Of a stretch of 53,461 bases of DNA, positions 26,501 through 38,500 are shown piece by piece (within the stretch, counting starts at the first letter, position 1; every line of letters begins with the position of its first letter). The translations under genes and the position numbers were made by a program. Origin of the DNA: Elusimicrobiota bacterium (GTDB lineage: Bacteria; Elusimicrobiota; Elusimicrobia; F11); contig JAJVIP010000017.1 of the NCBI GenBank assembly GCA_022072025.1, positions 1-53,461 of the forward strand, given 5' to 3'. The notes under the pieces were generated by a model. That model was given only the letters and a program-made list of their open reading frames with translations, searched no databases and was not told the DNA's origin.

Positions 26501-29500
26501 CACCGCAAACAACGCGGGCTTCGGCGGGCAAGCCGTCTTCGGAACTTCAGAGAAAGGTTGAGCGCGTGGCGACCGTTTATTCGGCCGGCGGCGATCTCGC
26601 GAGCACCTTCGAGAGAATCAAAACGCCGGAGGGACTCAACCAAGTCAAGATCATGACCGGAATCTCCCAGGATTCCCGGGGCCGGCTGGCCTCGTTTGAA
26701 GAGCGAACTCGGATCGTCGAAACGGGCGAGGAGGAAATCAAAAAACGAACCGCCTCCACCTACGACGCGTTGGGACGGTTAATCGGGACTGAAGACGAGA
26801 TAAGAACCACATTCCAATCCGGCCTGTCCCCCGAAGCCTTGGCGAAGGGGGACGCCCGACTTGTTTCTTGGAAGGCCAACCGGTTTGACCGATCCGGACG
26901 GGTTTCAAGCGATGAAAGAGTAACTCGGAAGTTTGATGACGACAGCATGAGCGGCGAACCGTCTTCGATTCAGGAATCGCTTCGAAATCTGTTCAGCTAC
27001 AACAACCGGGGACAAATCAGTGGATATCGGGAGCGGTTCCAGGATTCGACCCGACCCGACACGGTGGTCGAACGAACTGTCTCAGATTTGACGTATGACG
27101 TGTGGGGCCAAATCGCCACCTCCCGCGAAGTAGCCTTCACGCAAGGATTCGACGCCGCAGGGTCCTCCGTTCGCAAGGGTTCTCTCAATACGGAGACCGT
27201 TCGGTCGGATGCTCAATTTGATGCCTTCGGCCGGCTGATCGGTTTCCGGGAATCAACGCATCAAACCGGTCGCGCTGAAAACGGCGATTTGATTAATCAT
27301 CTCCAAGTTCGAACCCGCGTCGCGGCGGAATATGACTCGGAACGTCGAGACAGAATCCTCTCTTATACCGATGAATTAACCGATTCCGCGTCGCCGGGCC
27401 TGCTCACAGTGGTCACACGCGAAAATTTAAACTTTAACAACCGCGACCAGATCACCGAATACAAGGAAACCACCCGGAAATTCCTCCCCACGCCTTTCAG
27501 TGGGGAGGCTAGGAGGGGTATTAATTCCCCTCCTAACCTCCCCGTTGTACAACACGGGGAGGAATATTGGACGGAAACCGTTCACCGAACCGGCATTGTG
27601 TTCTCGGATAAAGGAAATGTTTTGGGTTACTCCGAATCACGGCGGTCGTCGGACCGTCCCGATGAAGTCAATCAGATTTCCTGGACCGGAACCTACGATG
27701 ACCGGGACCGCCTCAAATCAAGTCAGGAAGAGTCCGAAGTCTATGTCGGCGGAGCGCGACAAAGCCGGACCCTCACCAACCGAACCGACATTTCTTACGA
27801 CACGCAAGACCATCTCACCGGTTACACCGACTCGGCGATTCGTCAAATTACACTTCAAGGCGGATCGCTTTCAGAAGCCCTTCAGACAACCACCCGACGA
27901 GGGGACATGACCTACAACTCCCTCCAACAATTGACCTCCTACCGTGAAACCCAAATGAGATCCGATTCTCCCGAAATTCGAGAGATTTATTTCATGCAGG
28001 CCCGTTATGATCGCGTCGGCCGACTTGACCGGTTTGTTCAACAGACCCGCCAATTCTCTGAGGATCCGAAATTTGATCTGACGACGCGGGTGGAGCGAAT
28101 GGGAACGGTCTATAACGGATTCGGCCAGGTCTCCGGGATGACCGAAAACAAGACGTCGTCGGACAAGCCCACTCTACGTGTGACGGAAAAGACCACCAAC
28201 ATCACCTATGACGCGCAAGGCCGACAATTTTCATTCGTTCTGGATCGAACGGAAAACGACACCTTCCTCTCCTTCCAATCACGGAATCTGCTCACGAGAA
28301 CCCTTCGGCATTCCACAACCTATGATTCCCGCGGCCGAACTTCCGGAAGCGTGGAGGACGTTCGGACGCTCTCGATCGAACTCGATGTGACGGAACGTGT
28401 TGAAAAGAGGGAACAACAGTACAACGCCTGGGATGAAGTCATCAACGCCAAAGAAACCCGCCGCTCCTCCCAATCACCCGACAAAGTGACCGAGAAGATT
28501 TTTGAGGTCCGCGCAGTCGATCAACACGGCCGCGCCACGCACACCCATGAAACAGTCTCTTCGGGAAAATATGTCGAAACCCGCGAACGTGAAAAAATAA
28601 CGCTGAACGCGTTGGGCCAAATGATCGGATACCGGGAAACGTTCTCATCCTCATCTGATAACCGGCCGTCCCACACCGACTGGAAGGGGGAATACGATTC
28701 ATTTGGACGCCTCAAAGGGTTCTCGGAAGATCAAACCAAGGAGGGCTCGACCGCGATCAACACCACCCGTCGCGAATCTATCACCTATGACGGACTGGGG
28801 CAGGTATCTGCCTATGACGAAACGTCCCGGTCCTCCTTGACCCCGGACCTCGCGACCACCGTGACCTGGCAGGCCAAAGGCACCAACGCCTCCGGCCAGT
28901 TGACCGGTTTCAAGGAAACGCGAACCACCTCCGGCCCGGGAACAAATATTGAGGAAACGCGCGAACGTCAGGCCACCACCTATCTGCGCAACGGCCTGCT
29001 GAATGGTTTTACAGATGAAATCACCTCCTCAAAATCTCCAAATGTGACCACGCTGATCAACCGATCGGAAACACAATACGACAGGGAGGGCCGCGAATCT
29101 ACTTTCCGTGAGAATGAAAAGACCCGCGCTCGAGACGGAAGTCTTGATGTTTCAACCGACCGCCAACGCACCGCCTCTATATATAACGACCAGAACCAGC
29201 TGATCCACAAAACCGAGATAGGTCGCAGTGATGCCGCCCCTCTGGTCGCCAATCATTTAACCTGGAGCGGCGCTTACAATCAATCCGGCGCGCTGGCCTC
29301 GTACCGCGAGACCACGCATGCCGTTGGCCGCGACCGCGCCGGCAACGTGCTGGATAAAACCACCGTGCAGGCGGTGGACAGCCGCGGCTTTGATGCCGAG
29401 GGCCGATTGATCCATGAAACTGGTTCCACCGACAATGGAACGGGACAAATCACCTCGCGCCGCTGGGAGGCCCAGGGATTCGATGCCAGAGGACATCTGA

Positions 29501-32500
29501 CCGAAGAAACAGAAGACTTTGTGACGCGCGGCGAGGGATTGTATATCGAGTCCCATCTCCGAAAATTCGACATGACCTATGACGATCAGGGCCGACCGAA
29601 CGGCTATGGGGAGACCAAATCCAGCTCGGCCGATGACCTTGAAACCTCCACGCGCGTGAGTGGCGTGAAGTACAACACCAATGGCCAACGTATATCCGAG
29701 TCATCGGAGGGGTCGACATACGATCTCGGAACCGGCGGGGGGTTGTTCTCCAAGAAAACTTCTTCTCTTCGCGATAACATCTCCTACGACACCAAAGGGC
29801 GGCTCAAAGGTTATGTCGACACCGAAATCGATGAAAATACGGGAACCCTAACGCGGAGCACCCAGGAAAGCGCCGGTTACAACGATCTAGGTCTTGAAAT
29901 CAAAAACAATCGAGAAATCAAAACAACCGGCAGGGCCGTCATTCCCGCGAAAGCGGGAATGACGACAGTTTTTGAAACAACGGTGCGCACAACTTCTGAA
30001 ACCTTGACCTTCAACAAACTCGGCCAAGCGGTCCGAACGCGCGACACCTCTTGGTCCAGCGCCGCCCCGGACAAAGTGGACACCACCGTGATGGACGAAA
30101 TCGGTTACAACAGCGCCGGGCAAATCAATTCTTTCCATCGCTCGGCGCAATCCACCCATGTTTCCAATCCTTCTCTTTTCAGCACTTTTGAAGATGAGGT
30201 TCGGACTGAGACGCAGTACGATCAAAGCGGTCGCGTGACCGGGACCCAACGCGTGGTGTTCAATTCCGATGCCGCCGCGGTCAAACAGGACATCAGCGAC
30301 ACCGCCGCCTATAACAAACTGGGCCAACGCACCGATTCCACAACCAAGATTCACCGATCCACCCGAGATGGATCGCTCGACACGCATCAAGAGCAGGCCA
30401 CCTCCAACACCTACGACCGGCAGGGACGGGTCGAGGGTGAAATTCTTGTGGAACGAAATTCGCAGGCGCCCGGCCTCACCAACACCACGCGTGTCGGCTA
30501 CGAATATGGAGCGGGCGGACTCATCAGCGGCAAGAACACCACCACGGTCTCGAAGGGAAACGGGTTTTATCTTGAGTCCAGTTCCAAACGAAGCAACATG
30601 GCCTATGACAACCAAGGGCAACTGCGCGGTTACGACGAAACCAGGGCCTCCTCCGACAACCCCTCTCAAATTGAAACCGTCCGGCACGAGAGTGACGGGA
30701 TCAATGGGCTGGGTCAGGAAACGGGATACCATGAAACCAGCACCAAACACGGTCTGACCACCACAACCACGCGCAAAGGCGCCTCCTATGATTCCCTGGG
30801 CCGCCTCACCGATTTCACCGATGTCATCCAAGATCCCTCCGCTATCAAACGCACCGTGCAGCAAAGCGGCGCGGAGTTCAACCTGCTGGGGCAGTTGGTC
30901 AACAAGTCGCAAACCGTCACACAAACCGGCATGGACCAAAAAAGCGGCCGCGAACTCAACGTCACAACCAAAAATGAACAGAAAAAAATAGTTTATGACA
31001 CCGAGGGCCGCATGAAGGGCTACAGCGAGGATGTCAACTCATCGGCGTTGGGCAACAGCGTGCGTTTCTGGGCGGCGCAAGGGTTCAATGAATTCGGTCA
31101 GGCCAATTCCATTCGCGAGTCCGGGTTGTCGCCGCAAGAAGGTTCCTGGAGACGTCAATCGGATCATTTGGCGTTTGATTCAAGCGGGCGCCCGGTGACC
31201 ACGCACTTCAAAGGAACCTCCACCACGGCGGGCGATTATGATTTTGTCGACACCTCGGTTAAACCGGATGGAACCGTTTCCTATAACATCTTCGGCGAAT
31301 CCACCTACCACAAAGAAACCGGCACGAAGCATGGAATCGGGGCCTACACCAAAATCTCCGATTCCGGACTTGAGGATTCCTACGACGCCTGGGGCCGGCT
31401 TGAGCACAACCAAGAAACTTTAACCACCGACGCTGGAACCAATGTGTCGGACAACCGCACCGGCTACAACAGTCTGAACCAGGTGGTTGAGAAAAAAAGC
31501 CTTGGAACCGAGGAAATCATCGGCGAGGGCCGCCGCGACAGCGATTCGATTTGGACCGGCACTTACGACACGGAGGGACGACAGCTCTCTTTCCAAAGCA
31601 ACAAAACCTCCGAGGTGTTCAACACTGAAGGAGAATTTGTCGCCACTGAACAGGACGAACAGGAACGTGATGGAATTTTGTACGGACCCGACGGGCGCGT
31701 GAAAGGGTATTCGGATTCGACCCACCAGAAAACACAGGATCCCGCTGGCAAAACGGTTAAAGAAAACAATCAGGATTACACACGCAAAGGGATGATCTTC
31801 AATGAAGATGGCCAGCCCACGGATTATGAAGACGAGGGCATTATCAATGGGGCGGCTTACACAGAAACCTACAAGGCCACCAAATTCGCGAATTCCGGCG
31901 AGGCGCTGGTATGGAGCCGCCGCGGAACCAACGCGGCCACCGGTCCCACGTATGTCGATCAAACATCGGGAGAGGTGAACGACAAAGGTCAGATGACCTC
32001 TTACACGCAATCGGGAATTTCTGGCGGGCAGTTCTTTGAAAAACGCGCCTCCAACATCGCCTATGACGCCATGAACCGTGTCACATCCATGGACGAAGCC
32101 GGCGAAACCGATGCCGGCTCCTACCAAAACAAACAGTCCATGCGTTATGACCAATACGGCCGCCTGGCCGGCACCTTGGAATCAGGCACCGACAGTCAAG
32201 GAGCCTACACCTCGAAAAGCGGCGACTATGAATACGACGCGCAGGGACGGGCGCTGAAAAAAGTCACCGCGCGCACCGACGCGCTCGGCCAGACCACCAC
32301 CATCAACTGGAGCGCCGCCGGAAGCTATGACCCCACCGGACGGCTCCTGCGCACGCAGGAACAGGAAACTGTGGTTGATAAAAATGGGAACCGGGTGTCA
32401 CAGGGAACCCGTATCTGGGAAGCGGAAGAAATTTTCAATGACGGGGCCAACAGGGGCCTCCTCAAAAGTTCAAAAACCACTTCTGACATGACCAAGGCCG

Positions 32501-35500
32501 ACGGATCCACCGAAAAAACCGAATCGCGACGCGCGATTCTCTCTTTGGATGCCCAGGGTTTTGCCGCCTCCACCGTTGATGAAGTGACAACCTTGGGCCT
32601 CAGCGCCGCCGGCCTCAAAACGGAGACCCACCAGAAAGTGACCCGCAACAATATCGAGCGATACACCAAGGAAGACCAGCAAAACTCACCATCGCACCGA
32701 GCCGGACGCATTTCCGGCTTCGATGAAAAATTGGAGCAATCGGGCTCGGAATCTCCCATTTATTCCCGTAAAGCCAACATCAAGTATGACGAACATGGGG
32801 ATGAAACCACATACGACAAGGCCACCCTCACCAGCTCCGCCTTGGCCAAGGTCTGGGACGGGGTTACCGGGATCCTTGACAAAATTTTCTCCACTCTTCG
32901 ACGCGCCCTCATCCCCGCCAAAACGGGGAGCGTTGATCCGAGCCTTTCGACGATTGGATCTGGATCCGACACCGAAACATTGGGGAGCGGCTATCAATTG
33001 GACGTAAGCCAACGCGTCAACGGCCAGAAGGACAGCCTGGGCCGGGTCACTGAGTGGAAGGAAAGCCTCCGGTCTTCGGCCTCGCCCGCCAAACTGACCG
33101 TGACGGAGGTGAAAGTTGCCTATAAAGGATCGGGCTCCGAACTCGACACCTATGACGCGCTCACCACCGAAAACGTGGACAACTTTAAGAAAACCACCCG
33201 GGTGACACAAAAAGATTATGTCTATGACGGCGGCCGCGTGGTCTCCACCAAAGGCCACATACATGAACAAGCCGTCGACACCCGCACGGGGCTCATCACG
33301 CTCAACCGCGAATATGACTCCGCCGACCAAACCTTAAATTGGGACAGCCTGGGCCGGGCCTTAAAAACCGACCGGATTGTCACCAACGACACCGCCTCAC
33401 CCGCGCTCACGCGCCATGAAACATCCGACCTGACCTACGACGCGCAAGGCCGCGTGGCCACGCGCAACACACGCACCGGCGAAACCGGCACCGATTCTCA
33501 AACCGGCAAATCCTTGGATGCGTGGAACCAAGCGAAAGACGAATATGAGTACGGCGATAACAACCAGGTCATTCGAACCAAACGCACCTCCTCCAGCTCC
33601 CAAAAACCGGCGGAGGAGACCACCACCCTCATCGGCTCCAGCGATTTCGATGATTTCGGCCGCGCCCGCACCATTGAGACGGAGCGCACCACCCAATTTC
33701 AAGGCCGAACCACCACCGACTCTTCGACCGATAAAATCGAATCTTTCTCCGCCGACGGCCAGGCCGTCAAATTCACACGAACCACATCGTCATCCCCGAA
33801 TGACGGACTTATGACCGAATCCACCGAAAATCTCGAGAACTCTTTCGACCTATTCGGACGTGTGACCAAAACCAAAGGCAACCGCCGGCAGGTTGAAACA
33901 GAAACAAACGAAAACGGCGGGGTCTTGAACCGCGTGGTCACGGAAGGAAATGTTCTTTCACAAAACACCAAATTCAACGACCTGGGACAGGTGGTGGAAA
34001 CCCGTCGGCGAAATGAATCGCAAATATCCATCGTCACCGACGCGCAGGGCCATGAAACCAACAGACTCATCAAAGAGGATGGCGGCTTCACCACCGAACG
34101 CCTGAGCTACAACACCGCCGGTCAGGTTGACAACCATCAGAGCAAAGCCGTCTTTGGGCCAAACGCCGAATTCGCAGCGGTGAGCAACAACAACTCCTAT
34201 ATCTATGATAAGGACGGCGCGGTGGTCGACACATTGACCCAGACCACCACCCGCACCCAGGGGGGTTATGAGCGAACCTATGAATCACGGCTTGAAGGAT
34301 CGGACCGCGACCAAAACGGGAATCTCACCAACTTTACCCGCACCACCCTCAACGACACCGAGGCCCCCGACCTGATCCTCACTGAGAGGAACAAAGGCGC
34401 TGTTTACGATGTGCGAGGAAATCTCTTAGACGCTGACATTGAATCCATTGAATCGGTGCGGAATCCGGATGGAAGCCGCCACGAAACCGAAAAAAAGGTT
34501 CACCGCCATCTCGACATCAACGCGTTGGGACAGGTGACCGACCAATGGGAATTGGACCACACGCTGCTCGCCAAACTCGAGTCGGCGCTGACCGAACAAT
34601 CAAACGATTTGACCAAGAGGACAGAAAACCGTCCGGACTTTGACGCGGCACGGCAACCCATTGAACAGACGTTCCAATCGATTCTGAACCGCTTGGCGCA
34701 GGAAGAAGCGACGGCTGCGCAGCCTTATCAAGACAAGCTTTCAGCGCTGCTTCAAGAAGAAAAGAATTGGGAAATCCTCCTCCAAATGGTCGACCTTGCC
34801 GAGGCATGGGAAAAATTTATTGGCGACCCTCAAACGCTGCAGAAGGTCGATCCCATCTTAAGCCAGAGAGTGAATTCCCTGAACCACCGCTCCCCTGATC
34901 CGTCGCAATTTGACTCGATTCGGCAGGCGTTGGCCGAAACCTTCTTCAACACTTTAAATTCCTCTTTGAAAGAAAGCGCGGCCACCTTGGGTGTAACGAA
35001 AGCCTCAATGCCAGATTTTCTCCTCTCCTACGGGAAAACGGTCGATTCCCATGGCGGGTCGTGGAATCCAATTCAGAAGGTCTTCGGAAACGTCAACTTT
35101 AATCCGGGGAAACAATTCGGCCCAGAACCGGAAGCTCCGCCCCCCAGCCGGTTTGATCTTCTTTGGAAAATGGCGAATCAATCACTGGGGTCCAATTTTA
35201 ATCCGAATCCAAACCGTGGATCCGTCAAGCTTTCCTTCCTTAATCAAGTGAAGTCCGCTTACGACGGAGAACCGAGGGGGCCTGGGTCGCGACTCAGGGC
35301 GGTCAAGACAAGAATTGCGGATGAGCGAACAGCGGCGGAAGAAGGGCTAACGGACCTGAAAAAATCGTTCGAGTCGAAGCGGCATGAGGCCAAATTGGAG
35401 CGGGACAATAAGATCGAAGAAATCGGCCATGGGGAGGAAATTTGGACGGCTGAAACCCAGTCCTTAGAGGATGATATCGCCCATCAAAAAGAATTGCTGA

Positions 35501-38500
35501 CCCGTTATCAGGAAACCGGCAAGACCTCTTGGATAAAAGAGATGGTTTACGACGATCACGGCCGCGTCCAGGGCCAGAAAGATTGGAACCCGCAAACCGG
35601 CGCGTGGGACGCCAACACTGACTACACCTACAACCGCTACGGCCAATCGACCGGATACACCAAAACCCACGGCGGATCTGAAACGAAAAAATCTGAACGG
35701 ATCGAAATGTCCTATGGATATGACGGAAAACTAAAGAACACCTCCGTCAACACCAAGGAAATTCTAAACGGGCTGGAACACATCACCAAAACCTCCACCC
35801 GCGTGCTGGAGCGCGATTCCAACGGCCGCGTCAAAGAAGAAGAACAACAAGTCTGGGACTCCCATACGCCTGATAAAAAAGACACATTTTTAATCACCAA
35901 GAAATACGACAACACAAACCGGGAGGTGGGTTCATCAACCATTCTGGGACGGGAATCCAAGGGCACATGGACACTGCTTGGCCAAGAAACCGTCCGAACA
36001 ACCTCTTTCGATTCTTTAAACCGGACTCGAACCTATGAAAAAACATCGCTGCGAGCCGCTGAACCAAATGTAAAAACCACCATCAAAGGCCGCGCCATCT
36101 ACGGGAAAGACGGACAGGCGGTGGGCAGCGATGAGATCATTCGCCGCCAGGGCAAAACTCTTAACACCGAACAACATGTCGTTTCAATCACAACCCACTC
36201 GGACCCCCTGAAAAATCGAGTTGAGCAAATTCGTTTGGTGAATGGCGATTCGGCTCAACCCGGGAAATCAATATTGGACCGCATCGTTACCTTGAGCGGA
36301 AACGGCCTTGACAACCAATCCACGACGAAACGCCGTGAAGTGGCGCCGGGGATGGAAATTCACGAGTGGACATTCACGGATGAAAACACTTTCGACGCGC
36401 AGGGCCGGCTAACTTCAAAAACCACAAAGATATTCAATGACAATTACTTCGACCTCTCCAAAGTGGTCACCATCCGCCTCACGAACCTTACTTATGACGC
36501 CTTTGACCGGCAGACCGGTTATACCGAAGAGACCATCGACTCGACCACGCCGGATCAAATAAAAATCCTTGAGCGTTCGGATATGGTCACTGATGGCGAC
36601 GGTCTCCTTTATTCGTTCACGGAACGGGAAAAAGATGTGGTTCGAAACGTCCGCTGGACAACCTACAACGAAAACGGAGGGGTGACGGCTCAAAACGAAA
36701 TCAGGACTTGGAACGGCACGGGCGGGGGGAACATCCAAGGCCTCTCAAGCGAGTGGACGGAAGGCCAGGTCAACCTGGTGCAACAATATTTTTACGATTC
36801 CCTGGGGCGCGTTTCCGGTTATTCAATTTCGACGGCCGGATCCGGGGTGAACGGCGCCATGGCCGGTCTCTCCGTGGCCGGCACCGGGGCCAACCAAACC
36901 TTTGGCGGATATTTCACCTTGGATTCGGTTGCCAATTCGAATGGTTTTATCTCCACCACGCGCCAATTCCATCTCACCTCCGCCTCCCTTCGATATGAGT
37001 TGAGGCGGTCCAACATTCGATACGACTCCAAAGGCCGGGTCGTCCATTACGATCAAATCTCCACTCAATATGAAAAAACGAGTGAGCGCTACCTCTCCTC
37101 CAGCAAAAGCAAAACCAGCGGCAAACGCAAATCCAAGGAACGCGACGTGGCGGGGCTGGTCACGAGAACGGAATCGGTCGACACTTTGGAATTCAACTCG
37201 TTCGGCCAAGCCACGAAAACCCACACGCGCTACGCGCTTTCGAACGGGGATTTTGGATGGACCCAACAAGAGAACATGACCTACGACCAGAGCGGCCGCC
37301 TCGCCTCCGCCACCACCGAAAGCTGGCATCACACCTCGGGACGGCAGAAAGGCAAAGGCTACACGGTGGACCTCCATTCAAAGAAAGACCAAGTCTTCGC
37401 CTACGATGCGGAAGGGAAAGTCACCACCCAGGACACACGCGTGGAATTCGACCGAAAAACAGTCAGCGGGGGGAGAAGCCGCAACTTCTTCTCCTCTGAT
37501 TTCGGCAAGGCCGTCAAGATCGCGATTGTGGTGACGGTGAGCGTCTTGGGCAGCCCCCTCGCCGGCGCGTTTGTGTCTCTCATGCTCGAAATGGCGCTCA
37601 TGGCCCGGGCTGGAGCGAGCCCCAAACAGATGTGGCAGATGTTCGCCCTGACCGTGGCGGTGGAAGGGGCCACCATGGGAATGAAGAAGGCGGCGCCGGG
37701 TGGCGATGAGGTGACCAAGGGAGTGACGAAGAACGTTGGCGAGGAAGCCCTCAAGGCAGAATTTAAAAAGGAGGCGATGAAAAAGGTCGCGGAGATCGCC
37801 GCCAAAACAGCCGTTGGGTTTTCAATCCTGAAGGCCGGAGAGAAAATCGGCAGCCAACACGGCCAGGAAACGGCCGCGGCCTGGTTGGTGGTCCTCAATT
37901 ATCTCTCGCCTCAGTTTAAAGCCACGTCAAAAGGCGACACTCCTTTGCTCAAGAACATCGGCCAACCATTCAACTTGCAAAACCTCAACATCGCCGCGAC
38001 CATGGCGGGCGTGAAGCTGGGCCTTTTGGCCATCGAAAAGAACAACCGGAAACCAGGGGAGGAAACCACTTGGCTCATGGCCGCCCTGCAACAATCGAGT
38101 GGAATGCTCACGAATATAATCGGTGGAAGCTTGGGGGCGGCCGTTGGATACAAAGTGGGGTTTGCCAAACCCGGAAGCGGTTCAAACGCTCCCTTCAACG
38201 AAATGGAGAAGGGGCTCACCCGCGACCAAACCACCTCCCTGGCCGGCCGCGCTCAAGACTTCCTCAAGGGGCTTTTTAGCGGGATCCTGGGAGTGAAAGA
38301 ATCCGTTGGAAACCGATTGACTGATTTATTTAAGCCGTTCAACTTCAAAGAATATTTGGCGAAGTCATTTGAACCGCGAGATCAGGCCTCTGCGGATGCT
38401 GTTCCGGCACAAGATGGATCGGGTTTCTCTAAAGCGAAACTAAAGTTGGAAGGATGGTTGAAGAGAGGTCAGCAAAATATGATTGGCCATCGGCAGGCCT

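Larger units (their letters stand above)
24087..34554 (+). other. YD-like repeat block 1
   Basis: Roughly 80-90 imperfect units of about 35-45 residues. Typical unit: W-x-G-x-x-Y-D-x-x-G-R-L-x-x-Y-x-E-T-x-T-D-x-x-G. Examples are YDTRGRLTSYNETGFDQNGN and YDVLGRVKSYVETRIDPDGN. Later units become longer and richer in Ser/Thr (YDSRGRTSGSVEDVRTLS). Such repeats form a beta-strand shell in Rhs/YD proteins. Several units are interrupted by in-frame palindromes. Confidence 0.85.

Noticed and set aside
29887-30939. Long antisense frame of 350 codons inside the repeat shell
   Set aside because: It mirrors the codon bias of the repeats. It has no ribosome site, and its composition (Gly/Val/Phe-rich) is typical of shadow frames.
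31420-33330. Antisense frames of 244 and 214 codons
   Set aside because: Same reason: shadows of the repeat-coding strand, with no recognisable domain.
33790-33815. Another palindromic insert (GTCATCCCCGAATGAC)
   Set aside because: Too short and within a normal repeat unit. It may be a relic but cannot be separated from chance.
24087-37440. CRISPR-like or simple tandem DNA repeats
   Set aside because: The periodicity is at protein level, with variable unit lengths and diverged DNA. There are no identical short repeats with unique spacers.
23566-38163. Classical Rhs element
   Set aside because: The units are YD-like, but no DPxGL-type core end was found, and there is a signal peptide and no VgrG/PAAR region. 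I call it YD-like instead.
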